Below, one piece after another: positions 24,701-33,700 of a stretch of 51,094 nucleotides of DNA. Position 1 is the first letter of the stretch, and each line of letters begins with the position of its first letter. The stretch is from Saccoglossus kowalevskii (Eukaryota; Hemichordata; Enteropneusta; Harrimaniidae). The stretch lies in assembly GCF_000003605.2 (NCBI RefSeq), contig NW_003149767.1, positions 274,281 through 325,374 of the forward strand, written 5' to 3'. The translations under genes were made by a program, and so were the position numbers. The notes beneath the pieces are model-generated. The model did not search any database, had not been told where the DNA came from, and was given only the letters and a program-made list of their open reading frames with translations.

Positions 24701-25514
24701 CATATGCCCACACGCAGATCTGTTTCGGTCTCTTCTTTTTGGAATGCTACTCAACCCAACAATTATGTTTGGGTCTGGTGTATATGGGCAATGCCACCCT
24801 GTCAGTATATATAAATATAAGGCAAGATGGCGCTGACTTCTTGACCTTGGTCACGCATTACGTGACGTGGAGGAAAATTTATGAGGTAATGGGGCTTCCC
24901 CTTACCTAGATTTCTCTCCGTCATTGGCTGAATTGCAGATTAATGCCTACAGTTCAAAATAGTCATTTTGACCTGACAGAGTCTATCGTGGGTATGAACT
25001 AGGTGAATAGGTGGGTTTAAAACCTTCGACCTGAATCTGTCAGATTCTGTGTATGAATAAGGGGTTGATATCTCGCTTGCACAATTTGTTCTCTGGTATT
25101 CCATCCACCATTTATACTGCTAAATCCCCCCTACGCAGATGAAATTGGAACGTTTTTACCCTCAGGCATCCAAGTTTCTAATGGTTTAACTCTAATCTGT
25201 GTATACAAAGCCAAATTTATGGAAATCCACTTATAAACACACTCATTTGTGGGCATTTACAAGATGCTGACAAATTACTGTCACATTTACATACATACTT
25301 ATACTTATACATATGTTTATTACATTTATTTAAATTAAAATATTCTTCTTAACCATTTTATTTTCAGCGTCAAAAAGTTCGAGCTGTTCCGGTTGCTAAC
25401 ATCCATTGTCAATGGAAGAACAACAGTTTCTCGTACTTCGTATATGGATTTGAACACAAAGTGCATGCACCAGACTACCCCCAGCAGTGCTGCTGTGGAT
25501 GTGCAGTACTGTAA
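9720..25514 (+). CDS. SSUH2: SSUH2-like gene, copy B, complete (12 coding exons, 399 aa)
   Basis: Exons: 9720-9727, 11205-11322, 13644-13789, 13976-14105, 14415-14475, 15955-16079, 16280-16342, 17030-17130, 17522-17614, 19072-19174, 21182-21286, 25368-25514 (TAA). All have AG/GT boundaries and phases that join without a stop, totalling 400 codons. Residues 1-90 are proline/glutamine-rich and probably disordered, with a PPSY (PPxY) motif at 71-74. Six CxxC motifs follow at 198, 209, 220, 241, 252 and 263, several in CxxCxGxG form, a DnaJ-like zinc-binding core. Then comes the SSUH2 C-terminal domain ending HAPDYPQQCCCGC. Biochemical role unknown; human SSUH2 has been linked to dentin formation. 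Introns hold a DIRS element (intron 11), a dispersed repeat (intron 9) and a sequence gap (intron 2). Identification is strong; the tiny first exon is inferred from phase and conservation. Confidence 0.9.
10310..11204 (+). other. Copy B intron 1, unique part
   Basis: AT-rich intron sequence that aligns with 31540-33413 of copy C (for example TCACTTCCGGGT and ATACCGTATTTGCT). No exon is needed here because exon 1 and exon 2 are in phase. Confidence 0.55.
11800..12170 (+). repeat. Dispersed repeat family R (partial copy), copy B intron 2
   Basis: It shares blocks GTCCGTGCGTGTATTTGTAC, ACATTGCACATTATGGGA and ATTCAAAATGTAGCCATTTTG with repeats at 18030-18990, 33880-34170 and (reverse orientation) 47170-47790. 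The copy in the matching intron of copy C shows that this insertion predates the B/C duplication. Confidence 0.6.
12367..12462. other. Assembly gap (96 N)
   Basis: A run of N within copy B intron 2, directly after a G homopolymer that probably broke the assembly. No gene content can be inferred. Confidence 0.99.
12600..13250. repeat. Probable interspersed repeat in copy B intron 2
   Basis: A locally G+C-rich block (GACGCCCGGGGGTTAGG near 12629; TCCCGGCTTCGGCGCTC near 12948; a C-rich run near 12994) ending AATCCTGGCTACGGAC. It has no counterpart in copy C intron 2, which is about half as long. It is likely a transposable-element insertion of unknown class. Confidence 0.35.
14573..14705 (+). 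repeat. 40-bp minisatellite in copy B intron 5
   Basis: Just over three units of TATTCCATATATGGTGACTT followed by TGTGAGAGGTTATGCAAATT, starting 97 bp after exon 5. A homologous array sits at the same place in copy C (35481-35660). Confidence 0.85.
18030..18990 (+). repeat. Dispersed repeat family R, near full-length, copy B intron 9
   Basis: An insertion of about 0.95 kb absent from the matching copy C intron. It starts around GTGCGTCTGGACCTATATCT and ends near GGAGACTGTGCCAGGCATGA. Inside are about three diverged subrepeats of roughly 200 bp carrying GGCCATTTTGTTTTAA and GACTGATTATGTTCAAATTT. Both ends are found in inverted order at 47170-47790, which supports a defined element. No coding frame was recognised. 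Confidence 0.6.
21315..24985 (+). mobile_element. DIRS-like retrotransposon remnant in copy B intron 11
   Basis: Blocks run in the order expected for DIRS elements. A reverse transcriptase piece (23200-23410) contains IGGQRLVLDLSKLNQYV and WLVSLDLNAY. An RNase H-like piece (23630-23910) contains LLCADNTAMVSYIN in one frame. A tyrosine recombinase piece (24040-24510) contains ALSFSEDCVTFMDNQAVL, VPEHDPQ and HEICAIANLLAF. The right inverted terminal repeat (about 24860-24985) matches that of the copy A element; the outer part of the left one is deleted. Frames are broken by stops and shifts, so it is inactive. G+C is higher than in the flanks. Confidence 0.8.
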
Positions 25515-26050
25515 ACCACCACTAGTGGGCGACATTACACCTGACAAGACATGATTCTCGATTTCATTGTTTTGGTTGGTTGGTGTTAACAATCAAATCC
25601 AATTGCTATATTTATCCATTGCAACTGCATTAATTGATTGTTTTGTGTGTAAAAAATAGTTATTAACCACGGAACAGGTATCTTAATTGAAAAGAAATTT
25701 AAGGAATGTGGATTTAGAAACTTCATTCTCATGGAAACAGAAAATATTATTTTTTCTTTCTTAGTCACATTTTTCTTAACTTCGGATTTTGTGTCTATAT
25801 AATGATGTATTCAGAAATTTAGTACATTGTTTCCAATACTGTCTTTCTCCATAATAGAACAACTTGATTTATACCATACTCGCATAATGACACTATAGCA
25901 TTTTACAATTCACTGAATACAACTGTTATTTCAGTTCCATATATGTACACATGGAATTACACAATATATATTTACAAATTTTATTAAATTCCAGTGACTT
26001 ACTTTTCACAGAAGTGAATATTTGTATACATAGAACAAAATATATACTGG
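25515..26050 (+). other. Copy B 3' UTR and flank
   Basis: This aligns with the copy A sequence after its stop (TTAACAATCAAATCC apart), with a single version of the 192-bp unit duplicated in copy A. The minisatellite seed seen after copies A and C was not found here. Confidence 0.5.
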
Positions 26051-26060
26051 TCAACAATTT

Positions 26061-26527
26061 TTATTTGTTATAATCTATTGACTCGCTTTGCAAGTCAAGA
26101 ACTTTCCCTGAAACGTCACCTAGCTCAGTTACTCCTTTAGAAGGCAGAAAACTCGCATAAAAAGGCATGAAAGAAGTTGGCAATGTTCGTGGGTCACATT
26201 GGAAAGCCTGAAGCTGAGAGGAAGCGATAACACTTGTGATGTTATAAAGTAGTATAATGGAAATGAGGCAAACTCAAGAAGAACTTGTCACCTGCAAGCG
26301 AAATCTTAGTGGTAACAGGCTGTTCTAATACCACAACATCCAGGCCAATATGAATAACAACAGTTTGGTTATTCTTGCTATAATCGGATTGCCCGAGCCA
26401 GCGATGAGAATGTAATTTCACATCTGAAATAGAAAGTGTACCCCTCAAACTTTGGAAAGGGTGGGTCAAATCTAACAATGTGTGCGTGTGAATAAATCTG
26501 CGACCAAAACACCGAGTGTATTTTCAA
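26061..26527 (-). other. Unidentified coding-looking segment, minus strand
   Basis: On the minus strand an open frame from about 26527 to 26242 includes FIHTHTLLDLTHPFQSLRG, VKLHSHRWLGQSDYS and IGLDVVVLEQPVTTKISLAG. A second frame, ending at TAA 26061-26063, includes SQLQAFQCDPRTLPTSFM and GVTELGDVSGKVLDLQSE and is followed at once by AATAAA on that strand. Composition looks protein-like, but the two parts are in different frames. It could be a gene remnant, two exons, or part of a transposon. I do not recognise the family; a trypsin-like reading of VVVLEQPV is too weak to claim. Confidence 0.3.
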
Positions 26528-26639
26528 TGTGTCAGAGTCAGAAATCTATTTTGTACAACAATTGGGTTGAATATACGTGACAGTTTTTCAACAGTGATTC
26601 AAGTAATCGGTTAAATGTGTTGTGCTCTCGTGCTCAATA

Positions 26640-27050
26640 TTTTTAGTGGAATTTGTGTTTAATTAGTGAATGTGTGCTGAAAAAAATATACAATAATTAT
26701 GATTTCCATATTTTTAAATTGTCCACGAATTATTAAATGTTATCTGTCACAAATATAGTCAATGTTTCATACCACATTAGAGATATAGGTACACGTTTTA
26801 TTATAATTAGTGTCTTAATTAGTTAGTGTTAGCCAGAAAACAGGGTTTTTCTACCATAATTATGACATCCACATTTTGAAATATTCAACTAATTATTAAA
26901 TATTAACTATCCCAAATAGTAGTCCATGCATGTATGTTTCATAGCACATAAATGGTTTAGATGCACACTCAATATTTTTACTGTAATTAGTGTCTTAATT
27001 AGAGAGTGTCTGCTACAAAATATGGAAGTTCTATCATAATTATAATTATT
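26640..27050 (+). repeat. 180-bp-type repeats, upstream of module M3
   Basis: The same repeated words as in 8030-10310 (GTGTCTTAATTAG, ATGCATGTATGTTTCATAGC, CACTCAATATTTTTACTGTA). This is the left part of the copy C upstream array, cut off from the rest by the Crypton-like insertion. Confidence 0.65.
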
Positions 27051-27163
27051 TCGCATGAGAACAGCACCCCCTGATAAGGTTACAGCAAGTCACGTGAGAA
27101 TCTGCGAATGTGAATCATTTTGGTAAGATTTGAGTCTTTCGCAGGTATTGGTCGCTTTTATAA

Positions 27164-29112
27164 CATGCCTTCATCTTTCCGCCAATTAAACACACACTTT
27201 AGAATAGGAATACCCGGGGATTGTTGCGGTCCGGTGAGCCATGTACGGACCGTCGTCAATAGCGACAGAGAGGTCCAATGATCAAAGAATTCGCGGAACT
27301 ACTTTCGTTTGCTTGGAGAAAATTTATAAAAAATAAAAATGACAATTATGATGATGTTAATATTCAATATTTTAATAAAAGTTTGCAACCACACGCAAAT
27401 CCAATTTTACAACAATAAAAACAGCTCACATCGGATACATGAGCTTGTCAACCAAAAATGAAATTCAAACAATCGCAAAAGTTCAACAACTTGCGACAAC
27501 AGTGCATACTAATTTAAAATCGGCAAGTTCTAATCAACTTCCTGGCTAAATTCTGAGCTAGTGTTAATAACCCGTATACGACTGAATTTGTATGATTTAA
27601 CACAAATTAAATTGGTGCCACATACTTCCACGTTCCCGGTTACAGTTACATTCATTGTAATGGCGCCGGCGAACATATTCTGAAACTTGTCATTTTCGGT
27701 TCCCATTGGTGAGACAGGGTAAAGTTTATTTATACCTTGATCGCGAGGTACAACTTGCTTGTATGCAGCGCTCAAAATATACAATAATTCTTTCCGTGAT
27801 CGTAGTGTTGGAGACTAGCTAGATTCTGGTGACCGGTCAATTTTGCAATTTTATGGACAGCGACACCAGCAGAAGACAAACGTTTCACGCAAGTCTTGCG
27901 CAAAGAATGATTAAATTTTCGACCGGATATACCAGTCAAACGTGTAGCATCTACCATCAATTTTCCGAGGTTATTCTTTCCGAGCGGTCGTAGATAATAC
28001 CATACACCAGACTTGATCAATTGTGGTGGAAGTGAAGTCCGAGTCGGGCTTGCAGGCAGTGGGTGGTCGATGTTTTATGTACTCAAAATATAGTGATACT
28101 GGGTCTCGCCCGCTGTTTCCAGGAGTTGAAAACATCTTCGCAGTGAATTCTCGTACGTTTGCTGTTGTCCCATCTCTGCGTTTCGTACTTCTCTCGTGAA
28201 ATTCTAAATATTCAGTACCACCTGCATCATGACCAACGACGATATTGCAGTTGCCGGTGCTCCTGCCGACCTCTCATGCCGTAATGTTTGCCAAAATGAA
28301 AAAAACATTGTGAAATTAGCACTTTTAAATTAGTGTTATGGATTCGCAGCACACCGGTTTGCCCATAACTTCCTTAGCCGAGATTTTTTCCGATCTGTGC
28401 TCTTTTCTACCCTTTCCTTGACCTTTGACATCGACTTGTTTTGCTCGTATATCTTGATTTAATTTGTGGAAAATTCGATCATTTAGATGTATATTAATTA
28501 TCGCGAAGATAGCGCTCCAAACTACACATCACGTTGGCGATGGAAGCTGGCTCATATTCGTCTCCGTCCTTCTTCTTCTTTATTCTGATGAAAATTTTGC
28601 CCAGAAGCTCATTCAACTCGACCGGTGGTATGTCTTTGAGACGTCGCAATTGTCCGGTATTCTGAGTTAACCACTCGATACAGCGACAGACAACACGTTC
28701 TGTGGTTTTTAACAGTACTTCTGGTGTTCTTTTATAAAACCGTCCACTTCGTCTGGTACTTCGTTTTCTGGTGCTGGTCCAGGAATTTCATCAAGTTTGC
28801 CCTGTCTTATCGACCGCAACCACTGCATAATATCCATTTTCTCTGCTGCAGCCATTATCTTCTGCGGGTTGTTAAGGGAGCCGGTTAAAAGGAGCAGTAA
28901 ACATATCCATCCGCAGTGCCAAACTTCTCGATTAACGCGATTGCATGCAAAACTTTTTACTGCTCATAAAAAATTATCTTTTTACCAATAAGAATTACCT
29001 TTAAACATTAAGATATAAACCCTGTATTCTTTATTTTATTAAAGGCATGTAATAAAAGTACCCTCGCGCAAGGAGGTGATTTTCCCTCCTCGGGCACAAA
29101 CGCCCATATTCA
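27164..29112 (-). mobile_element. Crypton-like element with decayed tyrosine recombinase
   Basis: The insertion limits are set by comparison with uninterrupted modules. On the minus strand, from ATG 28853-28855, pieces in several frames recall the DUF3504/ZMYM-type Crypton recombinase family: VELNELLGKIF and EYEPASIANVMCSLERYLRD (about 28480-28640), HFGKHYGMRGRQEHR (about 28245-28300), EYLEFHERSTKRRDG and DPVSLYFEYIKHRPP (about 28060-28220), then the catalytic region NHSLRKTCVKRL, KLTGHQN and SLQHYDH (27790-27920). A C-terminal tail (27530-27784) reads FQNMFAGAITMNVTVTG. At least three frameshifts separate these. No terminal repeats were seen, as expected for Cryptons. Confidence 0.75.
27530..28855 (-). 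pseudogene. Tyrosine recombinase pseudogene of the Crypton-like element
   Basis: This is the coding remnant within the insertion. Visible catalytic residues include the HSLRK arginine, the GHQN histidine and the HYDH tyrosine, all in the frame 27772-28020. Frame changes occur near 27780, 28030 and 28235, and an in-frame stop occurs near 28745. Unlike the host SSUH2 exons it has no splice-consistent structure that would repair these breaks. The N-terminal block with MAAAEKMDIMQWL marks the likely original start. Confidence 0.7.
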
Positions 29113-29502
29113 GTGACGCTAAACTAGCCTGACTTGTCTGGTGAAATCACGATGACAAACTCAGAACAGTGTGTCGTATAAGACGCAAGTTACTGAAACT
29201 CGACCAACTTCTACACAAGGTAGTCGCCAAGATGAGTAGTTAATTAGTAGTAAATAGTGTATGCTCGCGAAAAGGGAAATTCTCCTATAATTATGATTTT
29301 CATATGTTCAAATTGTCTGTTAATTATTAAGTGTCATCTATCACAAATTATAGACACCTATCGCAAATAGTAATCCATGCATTATGTTTCTTACCACGTG
29401 TTTGGTTCAGGTGCACCCTTAATATTTTCACTGTAATTAGTGACGTAATTAGAGAGTGCCTGCTAGAAAATAGGGAAGTGCAACCATAATTATAACTTTG
29501 TT

Positions 29503-29806
29503 GCATGAAAACAGCACCCACTGATGACCTTATAGCTAGTCACGTGAAAATCAGCACTCCCCTTGTTTCACTAGTGTAAACAGTAGAAAACATTGACATG
29601 CGAGAACTTTGCTTCGTATACTGCTGTGCCTGTGAATCATTTCGTTTCGAGTCATTCGGGATTCAGGTCGCTTCTGTAAGTGGCGTTAAACTAGCCTGAC
29701 TTGTTTCGTGAAATCACGACAACAAGATCAGAACAGTGTGTCGTATAAGACGCAAGTTACTGAAACTCGACCAACTTCTAGACAAGACAGTCACCAAGAT
29801 GAGTAG
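29503..29806 (+). promoter_or_regulatory. First-exon/promoter module M4 (intact)
   Basis: E-box CACGTG at 29541-29546. The leader ends GTCACCAAG, then ATG 29799-29801, AGT AG and donor GTAATT (GT 29807). Phase 2 fits copy C exon 2 (AG|G, Arg). It is a candidate alternative first exon of copy C. Confidence 0.65.
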
Positions 29807-30473
29807 GTAATTAGTATTAAATAGTGTATTCTACTATCTACTGTAATTATGATTTTCATTTTCACCTATCACAAATTGTAATCCATGCATTTATGTTTCA
29901 CACCACATGAATGGTGTAGGTGCACACTCAATATTTGTATTGTAATTAGTGTATTAATCAGTATGTGTCTGCTAAAAAACAAGGAAGTTCTACGACAATT
30001 ATGATTTCCATATTTTGAAATTTTCTGCAAATTATTAACTGACACCTATCGCAAATAGTAGTCCATGCCTGTATGTTTCATACCACATAAGTAGTACAGG
30101 TGCACAGTCAATATTTGTATTGTAACTAGTGACTTAATTAGTGAATGTCTGCTAGAAAATAGGGACGTTCTACCATAATTATAATTTTCATATTTTGAAT
30201 ATTTGGGCTAATTATAAAATGTCATCCATCTCAAATTATAATCCATGCATTTATGTTCTATATTACATAAATGGTGGAGGTGCACACTCAATATTTGTAT
30301 TGTAATTAGTGATTTAATCAGTTTGTGTCTGCTAAACAAAACAGGCAAGTTCTACGATAATTATGATTTCCATATTTTGAAATTGTCTTCAAATTATTGA
30401 ATGACACCTATCGCAAATAGTAGTCCATGCATGTATGTTTCTTACTACGTGTTTGGTTTAGGTGTACACTCAA

Positions 30474-30753
30474 TAGCTAGTCACGTGAGAATCCACACTC
30501 TCCTCGTTTCACCAATGTAAACAATAAAACACATTGATATGCGTGGACTTTGCTTCGTAAACTGCTGTAAATGTGACTCATTTTGTTAGAATTTGAATAA
30601 TTCGGAGGTTCTGGTCGCTTCTGTAAGTGACGCTAAACTAGCCTGACTTGTCTGGTGAAATCACGACGACAAGCTTAGAACAGTGTGTCGTATAGGACGC
30701 AAGGTACTGAAACTCGACCAACTTCTAGACAAGGCAGTCACCAAGATGAGTAG
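30474..30753 (+). promoter_or_regulatory. First-exon/promoter module M5 (intact start and donor)
   Basis: E-box CACGTG at 30482-30487, close to the module's left edge; the block upstream of the E-box present in M1, M2 and M4 is missing. ATG 30746-30748, AGT AG, donor GTAATT (GT 30754). It is the nearest intact module to copy C exon 2 and my default start for copy C. Confidence 0.65.
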
Positions 30754-33700
30754 GTAATTTTAGTAGTAAATAGTTTCTGCTAGCAAATAGGGAAGTTCAA
30801 ACATAATTATGATTTTCATATGTTTAAATTGTCTGTTAGTTATTAAATGTCATCAATCACAAGGTATAGTTCATAAATATATATTCATACCACATTAGAG
30901 TTATTGGTTCATATTCAATATTTTTACTGTAATTTGTGTCTTAATTTAATGAGTGTCTGGTAGAGAATGGGGAAGNNNNNNNNNNNNNNNNNNNNNNNNN
31001 NNNNNNNNNNNNNNNNNNNNNNNNNNNNNNNNNNNNNNNNNNNNNNNNNNNNNNNNNNNNNNNNNNNNNNNNNNNNNNNNNNNNNNNNNNNNNNNNNNNN
31101 NNNNNNNNNNNNNNNNNNNNNNNNNNNNNNNNNNNNNNNNNNNNNNNNNNNNNNNNNNNNNNNNNNNNNNNNNNNNNNNNNNNNNNNNNNNNNNNNNNNN
31201 NNNNNNNNNNNNNNNNNNNNNNNNNNNNNNNNNNNNNNNNNNNNNNNNNNNNNNNNNNNNNNNNNNNNNNNNNNNNNNNNNNNNNNNNNNNNNNNNNNNN
31301 NNNNNNNNNNNNNNNNNNNNNNNNNNNNNNNNNNNNNNNNNNNNNNNNNNNNNNNNNNNNNNNNNNNNNNNNNNNNNNNNNNNNNNNNNNNNNNNNNNNN
31401 NNNNNNNNNNNNNNNNNNNNNNNNNNNNNNNNNNNNNNNNNNNNNNNNNNNNNNNNNNNNNNNNNNNNNNNNNNNNNNNNNNNNNNNNNNNNNNNNNNNN
31501 NNNNNNNNNNNNNNNNNNNNNNNNNNNNNNNNNNNNNCACTCTGTTTAAATGAATATTAGCCAATTACATGCTTTACCACAAGTTTCACTTCCGGGTGTG
31601 TGTAATCTTGCACACATTACGTGGCTGAGAGACACCAGTATACTGGTACACGCCCTTGAAGATTACTACATTCTTTGGGTTATGTATATACCGTATTTGC
31701 TCTATTATTAGTAGCGCATATTTTTGCAGTTATATTAATTGAAGTGTCGTATCTATAATCAAAATAATAAGTCATAATGATTTAGTATACAATAAATCCA
31801 ATTGTTGTGCGCTTCTAATAAAGGAAATACAGTATTTGTTTGTTTCTCTGTAAATACATGTACTGAATATTACGCTGAAAATTATATTGTGAGTGGAAAT
31901 CTGGCACATACTGTTGTATACAGTGTCTGCTAATTATTGTTGCACCATGGGATCATCCCTGTTGCATTATTGGTGTTATGAGTAGGGTTGCTAAGTGAAA
32001 TATTTGATGGTTAAAATTATCCAACATTTCGGAAATACATCTACCAATAAATGCATGGAAACTAAATGTTGGTGTTAACTTTCGCTGATTGAATCTTCAG
32101 ATTAACAAGTTTGTTTGTTTCACTGCAGTACTCGCAGTAATAACAATAAGAATACAAAAAAACTGTACTGTATGTGCCCATGTATCTACGTCTTGTACCA
32201 TATTTGCTCTATTAGCATTGCATGCACTTTAATACATAAATAACAGAGGTGAGTCGATGTTCACAATAAATCATATTTTAATGGTACAACATTGTGTTGT
32301 TTTCCTTGTAATAGTGCAAATATTGCGAAGATTAATTATTAGTTTTGTTTTTATTTTCGTTTACGGTATACCTGATAGCTATTGATAAAATATTAAAAGA
32401 TGTCAACAGACTTACATTTACATTTTTAGTAATATTTTCTCTGTTCTCAGTAACTATTGAAAAGTTACATCAGTGTTACGATTGTGTGTGAGCGTACATG
32501 TATAATAATCAGAGATGTTTATAATGTGATGTGTGTAATCCAATGATGTCATGATTTATACTTTGATATGTGTCAATTAACCTCAATGGGGAAGTAACAC
32601 TTTATAGCTTACAAATATACAGATGATGTTTAATATCAATTATTATCATATTGTGGATAAACTTTCATAATGCATGCTCAAAGTTCGTGTAAACAAACAA
32701 TGTATTTTACACACATTATGTATTTCATTATTAGTCCCATATAGAACAGGAAACGTTGTGGTAACCATCGCCTGTTAATGTAATGTACTCACAATATATG
32801 ATTATATATGATCTTATAGCACTCACATTGATTCTTTAAACTTGTGTTCGCCATAGTTATTACCACCTTAGAAGAAGACAAAACTTGCATAATCACTTCA
32901 ATATATGCAATATTCACAGACAAGCCATTTCTATGAATATTCCCTATAAATTTACATTTGTAGATTGTGATCTATCTTTTAAATATGTTCCATGGTAGTT
33001 TTCAGCCTCAGTGAGTATAATCAAACAAATGAAATTAAACACCAGTTAAATTAATGATTTAAATAAATTATTACACTACTATAACATCATAGGGTACAAT
33101 ATGGCAATTAAAACACATTACAAAACAAAAAGCGTGAGTTTCATGTACTAAATTTATTTATGACATTGGGAAATAATGTACAGTTTAAAAGGAAATGTAC
33201 CTCGTCCTCTACCTCACCAGTTTCGCATTTTCTGCATAGTCGGTTTTCAGCTTCAATTTCAGGTTTTCTCTTTTTCCCTCAAGTTCAATTTCTATGTTTT
33301 AGTGTATGTACAATATGCAGTTTTATTTGAGTTGTCATTTGAGAGCCTGTGTCTTATGTATTATGTATTATTATAATGATGTTTATTCATACTAAATCTC
33401 CATACCTTAACAGGCGTCAAGGTCAAACACAGTTTCCATGTACCCACGGACAGCAATCATACCCACCGAACGAGGGTCAGCAACCAAGTAGGGTTCCCGA
33501 TGATAACCCAGATGAGAACCCAGATCCACAGGTACGCAGGATCAATCAGAGTTTATTAGATAAAAAAACGAACTTGAACAAATCTGGTCTGCAGCTGAAC
33601 ATGTGGCCAAAACAACAGCACAATACAGATCGTTATTCCAAATCCAGAGATAACCCTTATTCTTTTGTGCAACGTTGATCATTTGTTGTAATGCATGTAA

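Larger units (their letters stand above)
27044..29239 (+). promoter_or_regulatory. First-exon/promoter module M3, split by a transposon and donor-dead
   Basis: The left part, 27044-27163, carries the E-box (CACGTG 27091-27096). The right part, 29113-29239, resumes exactly where other modules continue (GTGACGCTAAACTAGCCTGA) and reaches ATGAGTAG (ATG 29232-29234). The donor is TTAATT instead of GTAATT, so splicing from here should fail. The 1.95-kb interruption is the Crypton-like element. Confidence 0.7.
29260..30960 (+). repeat. 180-bp tandem repeats around modules M4 and M5
   Basis: Clear period: CACCTATCACAAATTGTAAT at about 29865, CACCTATCGCAAATAGTAGT at about 30045, and a further unit at about 30407. 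Units carry the same blocks as the copy B array. The array runs into the assembly gap at 30976. Confidence 0.8.

Noticed and set aside
26242-26478. Trypsin-like protease exon
   Set aside because: The resemblance rests on a short VVVLEQPV stretch, and the catalytic-triad context (DIAL-type Asp) is not present.
30941-31564. Open frames of about 200 codons on both strands
   Set aside because: They consist of the N run of an assembly gap.
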